Shown: positions 1 to 6,804 of the stretch, piece after piece
How the letters are laid out: each line of letters opens with the position of its first letter
How positions within the stretch are numbered: position 1 is the first letter of the stretch
Assembly: GCA_030830465.1 (NCBI GenBank)
Contig: JAURMY010000329.1
Location: 1 to 7,006, forward strand
Length of the DNA stretch: 7,006 bases
Source of the DNA: Alphaproteobacteria bacterium
GTDB lineage: Bacteria > Pseudomonadota > Alphaproteobacteria > Rhodobacterales > Rhodobacteraceae
Direction: 5' to 3'
Program-made: the position numbers and the translations under genes
Notes under the pieces: model-generated
What the model saw: only the letters and a program-made list of their open reading frames with translations
Databases searched by the model: none
What the model was told of the DNA's origin: nothing

Positions 1-195
1 CGAATATTTCCAGTTGACCCGCTTGTCGTAAAACGCAACGCCATAGCCGATCGGCATCTGTACCCAGAAATTCAGGTCGGTGCCACCGGCCTCCAACACC
101 AGAACCGAGTATTTTCCGCCGTCGCTTAACCTATAGGCCAGCGCCGATCCGGCAGAGCCTGCGCCGATGATGATAAAGTCGTAACTGGCCGTCAT
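1..195 (-). CDS. GMC-family FAD-dependent oxidoreductase (choline/alcohol dehydrogenase-like), N-terminal fragment
   Basis: Only the first 65 residues are visible; the gene continues past the left edge. The protein starts [20 protein letters not shown]. It has a hydrophobic beta strand, then the dinucleotide-binding motif GAGSAG (residues 11-16), then VLVLEAGG (about 31-38) with the acidic residue expected to contact the FAD ribose. The following MPIGYG stretch and the NWKYS end match the start of GMC flavoproteins such as choline dehydrogenase (BetA) and alkyl alcohol dehydrogenases. Known for the family: cytosolic or membrane-associated oxidation of an alcohol to an aldehyde with FAD. The substrate cannot be told from this fragment. 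The ATG at 193-195 fits because the FAD motif begins at the usual distance from it; a weak GGAACGG lies just upstream. It is in the same orientation as the glycosyltransferase pair but 136 bases beyond it, so it is probably a separate unit. Confidence 0.88.
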   Translation of the reverse strand, partial: MTASYDFIIIGAGSAGSALAYRLSDGGKYSVLVLEAGGTDLNFWVQMPIGYGVAFYDKRVNWKYS

Positions 196-297
196 AATCC
201 GTTCCGCAATCTTTCGCTTCGGTGAAATGTAAAGCACCGCGCAAAGGTCTGCACCAGCGTAAAATAACCAAGATACAGGGGGAAATGGAGGAAATGC

Positions 298-323
298 CGG
301 GGCGTTCCAAACGGCGCGCCCCG
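298..323 (-). terminator. Possible weak terminator hairpin after the GT39-type gene
   Basis: A 7-bp perfect GC stem, CGGGGCG (298-304) with CGCCCCG (317-323), encloses a 12-base loop. It begins 8 bases after the stop of the minus-strand glycosyltransferase gene. There is no U-run after it on the minus strand (the next bases read GCATTTCC), so it is at best a weak intrinsic terminator or an mRNA 3'-end stabiliser. The remaining gap between the two minus-strand genes (196-331) shows no convincing promoter for the GMC gene. Confidence 0.3.
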
Positions 324-331
324 CAGGCGCA

Positions 332-1858
332 CTAGCGTATCGTCAACCGGATCACCGACACCGAAACATAAGCGATCCCGCCCCGCGTCAGCAGGATCGG
401 TGGCAGTACCGTTGCGGCAGGATCAAACCGGCGTGCGTTTTCAAGGGAACGTGCCGTCACCCTGTCTGCGTCGCGCAACAAGGACGGCATAAGGTAAAGC
501 GCCGTCCCGGTGGCCGTTGCCCCCGGCATAAAGGCAAAGTGGTGGGCGCTGGTTCGGGCGGCAATCCGCATCGGCTTTTGCCCCTGAACGGCGGTGTCCA
601 TCAATCCGCCCTCGGCCCAGCCGTCAGACATCAACAGATCGGTCTGATCCCACAAACCCCGGGATTTCAGTTCGGGCAACAGACCGTCATAGCTGAACAT
701 CTGGAAGGTATTGTCCCAAACCGGAAGCTGATCGTAAAACGGCCGGGTCAGAACCCCGGTTGTGGCCTGCAGGATCAAAAGGCCGGTCAGCGCCCAGAAC
801 AGCGCCAACAGGCCAAGGCCCCAACGGGCATATCGGCGCAGGCCGGTCCCATCCGCGTCGCACAGCCAGACCGCCGCCAGAGGCAGGGCAAACAGCCAGC
901 CGGGAAAAGGCCAGTGCGGGTGGGTCGCCGCCGATGTCAGATAGACATAATTGAAAAACACAATCGGCCCGACCGCGATCAATGCCAGCAGCAGGCGTGC
1001 GTCCCCGCGCCTTTGCCGCAGCACCCGCGCAATTGCCAGCACCGCCACCACCAGCGTGACCGGCAGCAGGTAAACCGCCTGCCCGATCACCGCCACAAGG
1101 AAGTTCAACGGGTTCAGAACCCCGTTCACCCGGCCGGTGTGGAACTGAAACGACGCCCAGTCATGCTCGACATTCCACAACACCACCGGCAATAGGCCCA
1201 AAAGGCCGATCAGCCCGCCAATATAAGGCCCGGGTTGCAGGAACCACCGCCGGGCCTTGGGCGACAGAACCATGTAAAGCACGACCGCCACCGGGATCCA
1301 GGCCGCCTGATATTTCGACGCCAGCGCAAAGGCCAATGCAAGACCGGTACAGACCCAAAGGCGCACGGGCGGTTTCGTCCCGGCCTGCGCGATCCGCACC
1401 AGAAAATAGACACTGACGGCACTGGCAAAACTGAGCGGCCCGTCGGGCACCGCGTAAACCCCCGCCGACAACATGAAAAACGGCGCTGCCAGAAACAGCA
1501 CAGCCGTCCAGACACCGGCACGGCTGCCGCCGATCCGACGACCGGTCAGGTACATCATCCAGGCCGTGCCGATCCCGGCGATCACGAACGGCAGGCGATA
1601 CACAATCGGCGCCTCGATCCCGGTCAGCTTGGCCGCCAGCACCGGCAGCCAGAAACTGATCGGCGGATGGTCAAAAAAGCTGATGGAAAACACCCTGGCA
1701 ACGGCGATGGCATAGGCCTCATCCACACTGAGGGGGACGATGACCGCCAGCAGCAGCTTGAAACCGGTGGTCCACAGCAATATCTTCAAGAACAACGCGA
1801 AATCATAGGCTTCGCCTGTCGTTTCCGGGCGCAACAGATCTGAAATCCGCGCCTTCAT
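332..1858 (-). CDS. PMT/ArnT-like polytopic membrane glycosyltransferase (GT39/GT83 type)
   Basis: This is a 508-residue integral membrane protein. Hydrophobic segments begin near residue 22 and recur to about 365 (for example 86-105, 113-135, 211-228, 251-279, 288-308, 318-333, 346-364). A largely polar C-terminal domain of about 140 residues follows and is probably periplasmic. Family marks are the acidic pair D46-E47 in SVDEAYA in the first outer loop, [10 protein letters not shown] (61-70), PDGPL (138-142), SKYQ (181-184), the NVEHDWASF loop (229-237) and HPHWPFPGW (313-321). Known for the family: transfer of a sugar from a polyprenyl-phosphate donor to a protein or lipid on the outer face of the inner membrane. 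The start is the ATG at 1856-1858, which overlaps the stop of the upstream gene as ATGA. An in-frame start at 2005 would add 49 residues lying wholly within that gene and is rejected. Context suggests its donor is made by the preceding DPM1-like enzyme. The sugar and acceptor are unknown. Confidence 0.87.
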   Translation of the reverse strand: MKARISDLLRPETTGEAYDFALFLKILLWTTGFKLLLAVIVPLSVDEAYAIAVARVFSISFFDHPPISFWLPVLAAKLTGIEAPIVYRLPFVIAGIGTAWMMYLTGRRIGGSRAGVWTAVLFLAAPFFMLSAGVYAVPDGPLSFASAVSVYFLVRIAQAGTKPPVRLWVCTGLALAFALASKYQAAWIPVAVVLYMVLSPKARRWFLQPGPYIGGLIGLLGLLPVVLWNVEHDWASFQFHTGRVNGVLNPLNFLVAVIGQAVYLLPVTLVVAVLAIARVLRQRRGDARLLLALIAVGPIVFFNYVYLTSAATHPHWPFPGWLFALPLAAVWLCDADGTGLRRYARWGLGLLALFWALTGLLILQATTGVLTRPFYDQLPVWDNTFQMFSYDGLLPELKSRGLWDQTDLLMSDGWAEGGLMDTAVQGQKPMRIAARTSAHHFAFMPGATATGTALYLMPSLLRDADRVTARSLENARRFDPAATVLPPILLTRGGIAYVSVSVIRLTIR

Positions 1859-2958
1859 CGAGCCTTCCATGTGACCATCGCACTGGCGACATAGTTCCAC
1901 AGCGCCCCCACAAACGCCCCGGCGATCCCCGCCAATGCCCAATAGGGAAAGGTGGCGTAAACCGCCGTTGCAACACCGATATTGGCCACCGCACCGACCG
2001 CGCAAACGCCATAAAACGTAACCAGCCCGCGCAGAAACGCCATGCCGCGCAGGGTTCGATCCTTATAGGTCAGGACGTTGTTCAAGATGAAATTCGAGGT
2101 CATCGCGACAATCACCGCGACGGTTTGCGACAGGGCAAACTGTTCCGGCAAAAGTCCCAGCATGGCGCGCAAAACCACCAGATTGACCACAACCCCCGAC
2201 ACCCCGACCAGCATGAACAGGATAAAGCGGATCGACATCCAGCCACCGGTCAGCCGGACGGCCAGAAGGCTGAGAAATTCCAGCGTCACCGCGCTGTCCA
2301 TCTTGCTGTCGCCAAACTGGCGTTCGCGGAAGGTATAGGCGACTTCGCGCACCTTCCAGCGGCCGCGCGCCAGCGACAGCATATCCGCCAGGATCTTGAA
2401 GCCCTGTTCCTGCAATCCCAGAACCACGGTGTTGAAACTTTGCCGGCGCAGCATGAAAAACCCGCTCATCGGGTCGGAAACGGTGATCCGCAAGGCCCGG
2501 CGGGCAAGGGCCGTGGCCAGATCGCTGCCCCATTTGCGAAGGCTTGAAAGCCCGGTGCCGGCCGAGCCACCCTCCACGTTGCGGCTGCCGATCACCAGAT
2601 CCAGCGTCGCATCCGCCTGAAGCAGGTCCAGCATAACCGGCAATCGTGTTTCGTCATGCTGCAGGTCCGCGTCGATCACCGCCACAATCGGCGCGATCGA
2701 GGATAAAATGCCCTCGATACAGGCCCCGGCCAGACCGCGCCGCCCGATCCGGTGAATAACCCGAACATGCGCCTGTTCCCGCGCCAGCGCCCGCACCTCT
2801 TTCGCGGTTTGGTCCGGGCTGTCATCATCGACAAACACAACCTCCCAGTCACGCCCCGCCAGGGCCGTCTCCAGCAGATCGAACAGCGGCCGGATATTCT
2901 GTCGCTCATTATAGGTGGGAACGACGATGGTCAGTTCCGGGATGCGCGTCGGGGTCAT
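1855..2958 (-). CDS. Polyprenyl-phosphate glycosyltransferase (DPM1-like GT2) fused to GtrA membrane domain
   Basis: A 367-residue two-domain protein. Residues about 9-225 are a GT2 domain like dolichol-phosphate mannose synthase, with PTYNERQN (14-21), DDDSPD (44-49), DADLQHD (96-102, metal/nucleotide-sugar DXD-type site), SDPMSGFF (161-168) and FGDSK (215-219). Residues about 242-365 form a GtrA-like domain with four hydrophobic helices, the SNFILNNVLTYKDR motif (288-301) and the closing NYVASAMVTW (355-364). Known for the families: transfer of a sugar from a nucleotide donor to a lipid phosphate, with GtrA proposed to flip or anchor the product. The exact sugar (mannose, glucose or other) is not readable. 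The start is the ATG at 2956-2958, placing PTYNE at the usual distance. A longer reading from 3213 would run antisense into hisB and adds a sequence with no family match. A weak AGGCGA precedes the chosen ATG. The end overlaps the next gene by four bases, implying translational coupling. Confidence 0.9.
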   Translation of the reverse strand: MTPTRIPELTIVVPTYNERQNIRPLFDLLETALAGRDWEVVFVDDDSPDQTAKEVRALAREQAHVRVIHRIGRRGLAGACIEGILSSIAPIVAVIDADLQHDETRLPVMLDLLQADATLDLVIGSRNVEGGSAGTGLSSLRKWGSDLATALARRALRITVSDPMSGFFMLRRQSFNTVVLGLQEQGFKILADMLSLARGRWKVREVAYTFRERQFGDSKMDSAVTLEFLSLLAVRLTGGWMSIRFILFMLVGVSGVVVNLVVLRAMLGLLPEQFALSQTVAVIVAMTSNFILNNVLTYKDRTLRGMAFLRGLVTFYGVCAVGAVANIGVATAVYATFPYWALAGIAGAFVGALWNYVASAMVTWKAR

Positions 2959-3096
2959 GTCGCCTGTCACAGTGATGTCTGATTTTCGTCTTTGGCCCCT
3001 CAAATCCCCGAAATGCCCCGCATTGGCAAGGATTTTCTGGAACGGCCCGCGCGAACCGATGCCGCGACGCAAGACGTTTTTCCGCCAAGCCAAGCC

Positions 3097-3125
3097 TATG
3101 CAAGCCGCGCTGGCCTGTCTATAAC
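3097..3125 (+). promoter_or_regulatory. Tentative hisB promoter
   Basis: A TATAAC box (3120-3125) matches the -10 consensus at five of six bases. The hexamer 17 bases upstream, TATGCA (3097-3102), is a poor -35. The predicted transcript start is about 20 bases before the hisB ATG, leaving no room for a leader-peptide attenuator. The 196-base divergent gap (2959-3154) must also carry the promoter of the glycosyltransferase unit, but I see no good candidate on the minus strand. Confidence 0.27.
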
Positions 3126-3154
3126 GCCCTCGCACCCAATCACAGAGGTTCGCC

Positions 3155-3742
3155 ATGCGCACAGCCAGCATCACCCGCAAGACCGTGGAAACCGCGATCA
3201 CGGTCGAGATCAATCTGGATGGCTCGGGAAATTACGACAACCAGACCGGTGTCGGGTTTTTTGACCATATGCTGGACCAACTGGCCCGCCACGCGCTGAT
3301 CGACATGAAAGTCCGCGCCAAGGGCGATCTGCATATCGATGACCACCACACGGTTGAGGATACCGGCATCGCGCTGGGTCAGGCGCTGGCCAGGGCCCTG
3401 GGCGACAAAAAGGGCATCCGACGCTACGGGTCCTGCCTGTTGCCGATGGACGAAGCCCTTGTGCGTGCGGCCCTTGATCTGTCGGGGCGGCCGTTTCTGG
3501 TCTGGAATCTTGAACTGCCCAGCTCAAAAATCGGCACGTTTGACACCGAACTGGTGCGCGAGTTTTTCACAGCCTTCGCGATGAACGGCGGGATCACGCT
3601 GCATGTCGAGAAACTGGCGGGCTTTAACAGCCACCACATCGTCGAAAGCGCCTTCAAGGCCGTGGCCCGCGCCCTGCGCGACGCGATCGAAACCGATCCG
3701 CGCAAGGCCGATGCGATCCCGTCAACCAAGGGAACCCTTTGA
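3155..3742 (+). CDS. hisB: Imidazoleglycerol-phosphate dehydratase
   Basis: This 195-residue enzyme dehydrates imidazole glycerol phosphate to imidazole acetol phosphate in histidine synthesis. It is the monofunctional form: the length is typical and there is no phosphatase domain as in the E. coli fusion. The two pseudo-repeated halves each carry the metal-binding signature. The first has [10 protein letters not shown] (34-43) and [10 protein letters not shown] (60-69, with H64, H65 and E68). The second has [13 protein letters not shown] (157-169, with H160, H161 and E164). The ATG at 3155 has AGAGG at 3144-3148, six bases ahead, and gives the family's usual N-terminus ([18 protein letters not shown]). 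It is the first gene of the plus-strand his run. hisH follows after one base, so the two are probably cotranscribed and translationally coupled. It is divergent from the glycosyltransferase pair. Confidence 0.97.
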   Translation: MRTASITRKTVETAITVEINLDGSGNYDNQTGVGFFDHMLDQLARHALIDMKVRAKGDLHIDDHHTVEDTGIALGQALARALGDKKGIRRYGSCLLPMDEALVRAALDLSGRPFLVWNLELPSSKIGTFDTELVREFFTAFAMNGGITLHVEKLAGFNSHHIVESAFKAVARALRDAIETDPRKADAIPSTKGTL

Positions 3743-3743
3743 A

Positions 3744-4382
3744 TTGACGACGGTTATCATCGACTACAACTCGGGCAATCTGCATTCCGCCGAAAAAAGC
3801 TTTCAACGCATGGCCTCTGAGGTGGGCGGCAGTGTCGCCGTCACCTCCGACCCGCAGGCCGTCGCCAAAGCGGACCGCATCGTCCTGCCGGGCGTCGGTG
3901 CCTTTGCCGATTGCCGCGCCGGTTTGGCCGGATTTGACGGGTTGTTTGAGGCAATGGAACAAGCGGTTATCCAGCGCGGCGTGCCGTTTCTGGGCATTTG
4001 CGTCGGCATGCAGATGATGGCCACGCGCGGGCTGGAACACGGTTTGAACACGCCGGGCTTTGACTGGATCAAAGGCGAGGTTGTGGCCCTGAAGCCGTCA
4101 GATCCCGGCCTGAAAATTCCCCATATGGGGTGGAATGATCTGGTGATTGACAGCGCGCACCCGGTGCTGGACGGCATCAAAACCGGCGATCACGCCTATT
4201 TCGTGCATTCCTATCATCTGGCCACGGGCATTCCACAGGAACGTCTGGCCCATTGTGATTACGGCGGGGCAGTGACGGCGGTTGTGGGGCGCGACAATAT
4301 CATCGGCACCCAGTTTCACCCAGAGAAAAGCCAATCAACCGGCTTGCGGCTGATAGGCAATTTCTTGCAGTGGACGCCTTAG
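3744..4382 (+). CDS. hisH: Imidazole glycerol phosphate synthase, glutamine amidotransferase subunit
   Basis: This 212-residue class I glutaminase releases ammonia that is channelled to HisF, so that PRFAR becomes imidazole glycerol phosphate and AICAR. The catalytic triad is visible: C86 in FLGICVGMQM (83-92), and H192 and E194 in GTQFHPEKSQ (188-197). The glycine-rich PGVGAFADC (49-57), KIPHMGWN (124-131) and YFVHSYH (152-158) are also family marks. The start is a TTG at 3744-3746, one base after the hisB stop, preceded by AAGGGA at 3728-3733. It gives the expected N-terminus TTVIIDYNSGNLHSAEKSF. No ATG or GTG exists in frame between the stop region of hisB and this conserved block; the first in-frame ATG would delete it. 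The longer reading from 3603 lies within hisB and is rejected. Its TAG overlaps the stop of the convergent DUF2147 gene. Its partner hisF lies about 1.25 kb downstream rather than adjacent. Confidence 0.96.
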   Translation: MTTVIIDYNSGNLHSAEKSFQRMASEVGGSVAVTSDPQAVAKADRIVLPGVGAFADCRAGLAGFDGLFEAMEQAVIQRGVPFLGICVGMQMMATRGLEHGLNTPGFDWIKGEVVALKPSDPGLKIPHMGWNDLVIDSAHPVLDGIKTGDHAYFVHSYHLATGIPQERLAHCDYGGAVTAVVGRDNIIGTQFHPEKSQSTGLRLIGNFLQWTP

Positions 4383-4774
4383 TTTGGCTGCCGCTTCCAA
4401 TCCTGTCCGCGACAGACCAGACCGCCCAGAACGCAGCCGCTCACGACCAGAACATCACCGTTAAGTTCCATTTTGGACGTATAGGTCTTGTCTTCATCCG
4501 GCGCCCAGATTGTCCCGCCGGAATAGCTGTTGCCGCCGTCGTTTTTCATGCCCCAGATGATCGGTTTACCAAGATTCTTGTATTTCGGGTCAGGCTTGCC
4601 CTCTTTATCGACCGCCCCCACGATTGTTCCGCAAATTTCAGCACCACAAGCCGCGATCTGCACAAACAGATAGCCGCCCTCTTTTCCGTCAGCGGTCCGC
4701 CATTTGCCTTCTTCGCCGCCTGCAAAAGCGGGGCCGGCCAACAATAACGCTGCAGCAAACAAGAATTTTTTCAT
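4379..4774 (-). CDS. Secreted DUF2147-family protein, antisense within the his cluster
   Basis: A 131-residue protein with a clear Sec signal peptide: MKK, a hydrophobic core FLFAAALLLAG, and the likely cleavage site AFA|GG after residue 18. The mature part of about 113 residues has the DUF2147 pattern: GKWRTADGKEGGYL (23-36), ACGAEICGTIVG (42-53), GKPIIWGMKNDGGNSYSGGT (69-88), KTYTSKMEL (96-104) and VSGCVLGGLVCRGQDW (111-126). Four cysteines (C43, C48, C114, C121) could form two disulfides in the periplasm. The molecular function of the family is not known to me; it is compact and beta-rich. The ATG at 4772-4774 has the best ribosome binding site in the window (GGGAGGA, four bases ahead), so upstream starts are rejected. 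The stop TAA shares bases with the hisH TAG. The gene breaks the his run and is convergent with hisH and divergent from hisA. Confidence 0.9.
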   Translation of the reverse strand: MKKFLFAAALLLAGPAFAGGEEGKWRTADGKEGGYLFVQIAACGAEICGTIVGAVDKEGKPDPKYKNLGKPIIWGMKNDGGNSYSGGTIWAPDEDKTYTSKMELNGDVLVVSGCVLGGLVCRGQDWKRQPN

Positions 4775-4798
4775 TTTATCCTCCCTGAATTTCGCCCG

Positions 4799-4827
4799 AT
4801 TCTCTCCGATCATCTGATTCCAAGCAA
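4799..4827 (-). promoter_or_regulatory. Candidate promoter of the DUF2147 gene
   Basis: Read on the minus strand, TTGCTT (4822-4827) lies 17 bases ahead of GAGAAT (4799-4804), a sigma70-like arrangement with three and four matches to consensus. The predicted start of transcription is about 17 bases before the ATG, leaving just enough leader for the strong GGGAGGA ribosome binding site. Found by eye only. Confidence 0.38.
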
Positions 4828-4846
4828 GCCTTTCCTTACGGCATCC

Positions 4847-4859
4847 TGCCATCTTGGCA
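4847..4859. promoter_or_regulatory. Short palindrome overlapping the hisA -35 box
   Basis: TGCCA (4847-4851), spacer TCT, TGGCA (4855-4859) is a perfect 5-bp inverted repeat whose right arm lies within the candidate -35 of hisA. GGCAT also recurs at 4840, 4856 and 4868. It could be a repressor or activator site, but a 5-bp dyad can occur by chance, and no regulator is encoded in view. Confidence 0.25.
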
Positions 4860-4881
4860 TTTCCTGTGGCATGTGTTTAAG
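4854..4881 (+). promoter_or_regulatory. Candidate promoter of hisA-hisF-hisE
   Basis: TTGGCA (4854-4859, five of six matches to the -35 consensus) is followed after 16 bases by TTTAAG (4876-4881, four of six matches to the -10). The predicted start is about 23 bases before the hisA ATG. A local promoter is expected here because the antisense DUF2147 gene separates hisA from hisBH. Found by eye only. Confidence 0.45.
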
Positions 4882-4910
4882 AACCCGGGAAACCGACCGG
4901 ACAGGCAGAT

Positions 4911-5633
4911 ATGATCCTTTACCCCGCAATTGATCTGAAAGACGGCCAGTGCGTGCGCCTGTACAAAGGCGACATGCAGCAGGCCACGGTCTTTAACGAC
5001 GATCCCGCGGCGCAGGCGCTGGCATTTCAAAACGCCGGTTGCGAGTGGCTGCATCTGGTTGATCTGAACGGGGCCTTCGCGGGCCAGCCGGTCAATGCCG
5101 CCCCGGTCGAGGCGATCCTGAATACCTGCGCGATTCCTGCCCAACTGGGCGGCGGCATTCGGGACATGGCCACCATCGAAACCTGGCTGGAAAAAGGGCT
5201 TAGCCGGGTGATCCTTGGCACCGTTGCGGTCGAAAACCCTGATCTGGTCCGCGATGCCGCGCGGGAATTTCCCGGCAAGGTCGCCGTCGGGATTGATGCC
5301 CGCAACGGGCGCGTCGCCACCCAAGGCTGGGCCGCAGAAACCGATGTGGTGGTCACGAACCTCGCCCGCCGGTACGAGGACGCAGGCGTCGCCGCCATCA
5401 TCTACACCGACATCAACCGCGATGGCGCCATGCAGGGCCCGAATATCGCCGCCACCGCAGCGCTGGCACGGGCGGTTTCAATCCCGGTGATCGCTTCGGG
5501 CGGCGTCGCCTCAATGCAGGACCTTGCGGCTCTGAAGGCCTGCGGCGCCCCCCTGAACGGCGCCATTTCAGGGCGCGCGATCTATGACGGACAGATCGAC
5601 CTGGCCGCCGCTGTCGCCCTGTTGAAAGCGTGA
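4911..5633 (+). CDS. hisA: ProFAR isomerase (phosphoribosylformimino-5-aminoimidazole carboxamide ribotide isomerase)
   Basis: This 240-residue (beta-alpha)8 barrel performs the Amadori rearrangement of ProFAR to PRFAR in histidine synthesis. The catalytic aspartates are visible: D8 in [17 protein letters not shown] and D129 in VGIDARNG (126-133). Other family features are [10 protein letters not shown] (49-58), QLGGGIRD (78-85), the first phosphate-binding area near ILGTVAVEN (101-109), [14 protein letters not shown] (165-178) and IASGGVAS for the second phosphate site. The length is normal. The ATG at 4911 has only a weak AGGCAG ahead but gives the exact family N-terminus. It is the first gene after the antisense DUF2147 gene and is followed four bases later by hisF, its ancient paralogue. 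Confidence 0.97.
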   Translation: MILYPAIDLKDGQCVRLYKGDMQQATVFNDDPAAQALAFQNAGCEWLHLVDLNGAFAGQPVNAAPVEAILNTCAIPAQLGGGIRDMATIETWLEKGLSRVILGTVAVENPDLVRDAAREFPGKVAVGIDARNGRVATQGWAAETDVVVTNLARRYEDAGVAAIIYTDINRDGAMQGPNIAATAALARAVSIPVIASGGVASMQDLAALKACGAPLNGAISGRAIYDGQIDLAAAVALLKA

Positions 5634-5637
5634 TGCG

Positions 5638-6396
5638 ATGCTGAAAACCCGCATCATCCCCTGCCTTGACGTGAAAGACGGCCGTGTTGTCAAAGGGGTG
5701 AATTTCGTCGATCTTGTCGATGCCGGCGACCCGGTCGAAGCGGCCCGCGCCTATGACGCCGCCGGCGCCGACGAACTTTGCTTTCTGGACATCAACGCCA
5801 CCCATGAAAACCGCGGCACGATGCAGGACATCGCCCGCCGGACCGCCGAACAATGTTTCATGCCGCTGACGATCGGCGGCGGCGTGCGTACGCCTGACGA
5901 CGTGCGCGCCCTGCTGCTGGCCGGTGCGGACAAGGTTTCCTTCAACTCCGCCGCCGTCGCCGATCCCGAAGTCATCGCCCAATCGGCCAACAAATTCGGC
6001 AATCAATGTATCGTCGTTGCCATCGACGCCAAAACCACAAGCCCGGGGAAATGGGAGATTTTCACCCATGGCGGCCGCCGCGCCACCGGTATTGACGCGG
6101 TTCACTTCGCCCGCCTCGTGGAAAGCAAAGGTGCCGGCGAAATCCTGCTGACCTCGATGGACCGCGACGGCACCCGGGCCGGCTTTAACCTGCCCCTGAC
6201 CCGCGCCATCGCGGATGCAGTCTCGATCCCGGTGATCGCGTCCGGCGGCGTTGGCACGCTGGATCACCTCGTCGAAGGGGTGACAAAGGGCCATGCCAGC
6301 GCCGTTCTGGCCGCCTCGATCTTCCACTTCGGTGAATTCACCATCCAACAGGCCAAACAGCATATGTCGCGGGCCGGAATTGCGGTGCGCCTGTGA
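5638..6396 (+). CDS. hisF: Imidazole glycerol phosphate synthase, cyclase subunit
   Basis: This 252-residue (beta-alpha)8 barrel pairs with HisH. It uses the channelled ammonia to turn PRFAR into imidazole glycerol phosphate, which HisB uses, and AICAR, which returns to purine synthesis. The catalytic pair is D11 in [16 protein letters not shown] (5-20) and D130 in VVAIDAKT (126-133). Phosphate-binding loops are visible at TIGGGVR (78-84) with KVSFNSAA (99-106), and in the later barrel at the [11 protein letters not shown] and IASGGVG segments. The ATG lies four bases after the hisA stop and yields the standard N-terminus [12 protein letters not shown]. The end overlaps the hisE GTG start by four bases (GTGA), so hisAFE form a coupled set. 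Confidence 0.98.
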   Translation: MLKTRIIPCLDVKDGRVVKGVNFVDLVDAGDPVEAARAYDAAGADELCFLDINATHENRGTMQDIARRTAEQCFMPLTIGGGVRTPDDVRALLLAGADKVSFNSAAVADPEVIAQSANKFGNQCIVVAIDAKTTSPGKWEIFTHGGRRATGIDAVHFARLVESKGAGEILLTSMDRDGTRAGFNLPLTRAIADAVSIPVIASGGVGTLDHLVEGVTKGHASAVLAASIFHFGEFTIQQAKQHMSRAGIAVRL

Positions 6397-6707
6397 ACGA
6401 TATCCTGTCCCGTCTGGCCGCCACGATCGAGGCCCGCAAAACCGCCGATCCAACCACCAGTTGGACCGCGAAACTGCTGTCCAAAGGCCCCGCCAAAACC
6501 GCCGAAAAATTCGGGGAAGAAGCGGTCGAAGCGATCATCGCCGCCGCCAAAGGCGACCGCGCCAACCTCACCAGCGAAGCTGCCGATGTGCTCTATCACT
6601 TGCTGGTGATGCTCGCCGCCAGCGACGTCGCCTTCAGCGATGTGCTTCAGGAACTTGAACGCCGCGAAGGCACCTCGGGCATCGACGAAAAATCCAGCCG
6701 GCCTTAG
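6393..6707 (+). CDS. hisE: Phosphoribosyl-ATP pyrophosphatase
   Basis: This 104-residue all-alpha hydrolase converts phosphoribosyl-ATP to phosphoribosyl-AMP plus pyrophosphate, step 2 of histidine synthesis. It has the PRA-PH/MazG-like metal-binding pattern: [17 protein letters not shown] (35-51, with E38, E42, E43 and E46) and [14 protein letters not shown] (61-74, with D65). It is a stand-alone HisE with no HisI cyclohydrolase domain; hisI is not in the window. The start is the GTG at 6393-6395, overlapping the hisF TGA, which gives [15 protein letters not shown], a normal family N-terminus. No in-frame ATG lies nearby. It is the last gene of the run, followed by a hairpin-rich gap and a convergent gene. 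Confidence 0.96.
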   Translation: MNDILSRLAATIEARKTADPTTSWTAKLLSKGPAKTAEKFGEEAVEAIIAAAKGDRANLTSEAADVLYHLLVMLAASDVAFSDVLQELERREGTSGIDEKSSRP

Positions 6708-6742
6708 GCCTTCTTTTGGCCGAAAATATCCTCGGGGGAGGT

Positions 6743-6769
6743 CCGGAGGGGGCAGACAGCCCCCTCTGG
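6743..6769. terminator. Strong GC hairpin midway between convergent genes, likely terminator or 3'-end element
   Basis: CCGGAGGGGGC (6743-6753) pairs with GCCCCCTCTGG (6759-6769) through 11 pairs, one of them G-U, around the loop AGACA. It sits exactly 35 bases after the hisE stop and 35 bases after the stop of the convergent gene, so it could end or protect both transcripts. Neither side has a clean U-run, so classic intrinsic termination is uncertain. The preceding bases CCTCGGGGGAGG (6730-6741) can form a small additional hairpin. Confidence 0.45.
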
Positions 6770-6790
6770 CCACCGCCCGAGTGCCATGCA

Positions 6791-6804
6791 CGGGGCAAGC
6801 CCCG
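6791..6804. repeat. Inverted repeat abutting the stop of the right-end gene
   Basis: CGGGGCAAGCCCCG is a perfect palindrome around AA: at least five pairs with a CAAG tetraloop. It touches the stop codon of the minus-strand gene. Immediately to its left, and sharing base 6791, is a smaller dyad GTGC-CAT-GCAC (6781-6791). It may be a second 3'-end hairpin for that gene. There is no U-run. Confidence 0.4.

Noticed and set aside
285..335. 16-codon plus-strand mini-frame ([16 protein letters not shown]) with AGGGGG just ahead and a TAAAAT box at 260-265
   Set aside because: The ribosome-site spacing is too short, no -35 matches, it is antisense to a gene end, and frames this short are common by chance.
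1235..1843. 202-codon plus-strand open frame (and another at 539-1195) opposite the membrane glycosyltransferase
   Set aside because: These are antisense shadows of a convincing PMT-like protein. The translations are rich in Arg, Gln and Pro and match nothing.
1859..2005. 49-residue N-terminal extension of the PMT-like protein
   Set aside because: It lies wholly within the preceding gene in another frame. The ATGA overlap start gives a normal N-terminus.
2959..3213. 85-residue N-terminal extension of the DPM1-GtrA protein
   Set aside because: It would overlap the hisB start antisense and adds no family sequence. The ATG at 2958 places the PTYNE motif at the normal distance.
3740..3746. Possible frameshift or fusion between hisB and hisH
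   Set aside because: Both proteins have complete family-typical ends, and separate genes are the norm. The one-base gap is ordinary coupling.
4775..4852. 26-residue extension of the DUF2147 protein
   Set aside because: It would bury the signal peptide behind a polar stretch. The ATG at 4774 has a strong ribosome binding site and an N-terminal signal peptide.
5413..6453. 346-codon minus-strand open frame across hisA, hisF and hisE
   Set aside because: It is antisense to three well-supported his genes, and its composition is an artefact of high-GC codon use on the other strand. It has no recognisable domain.
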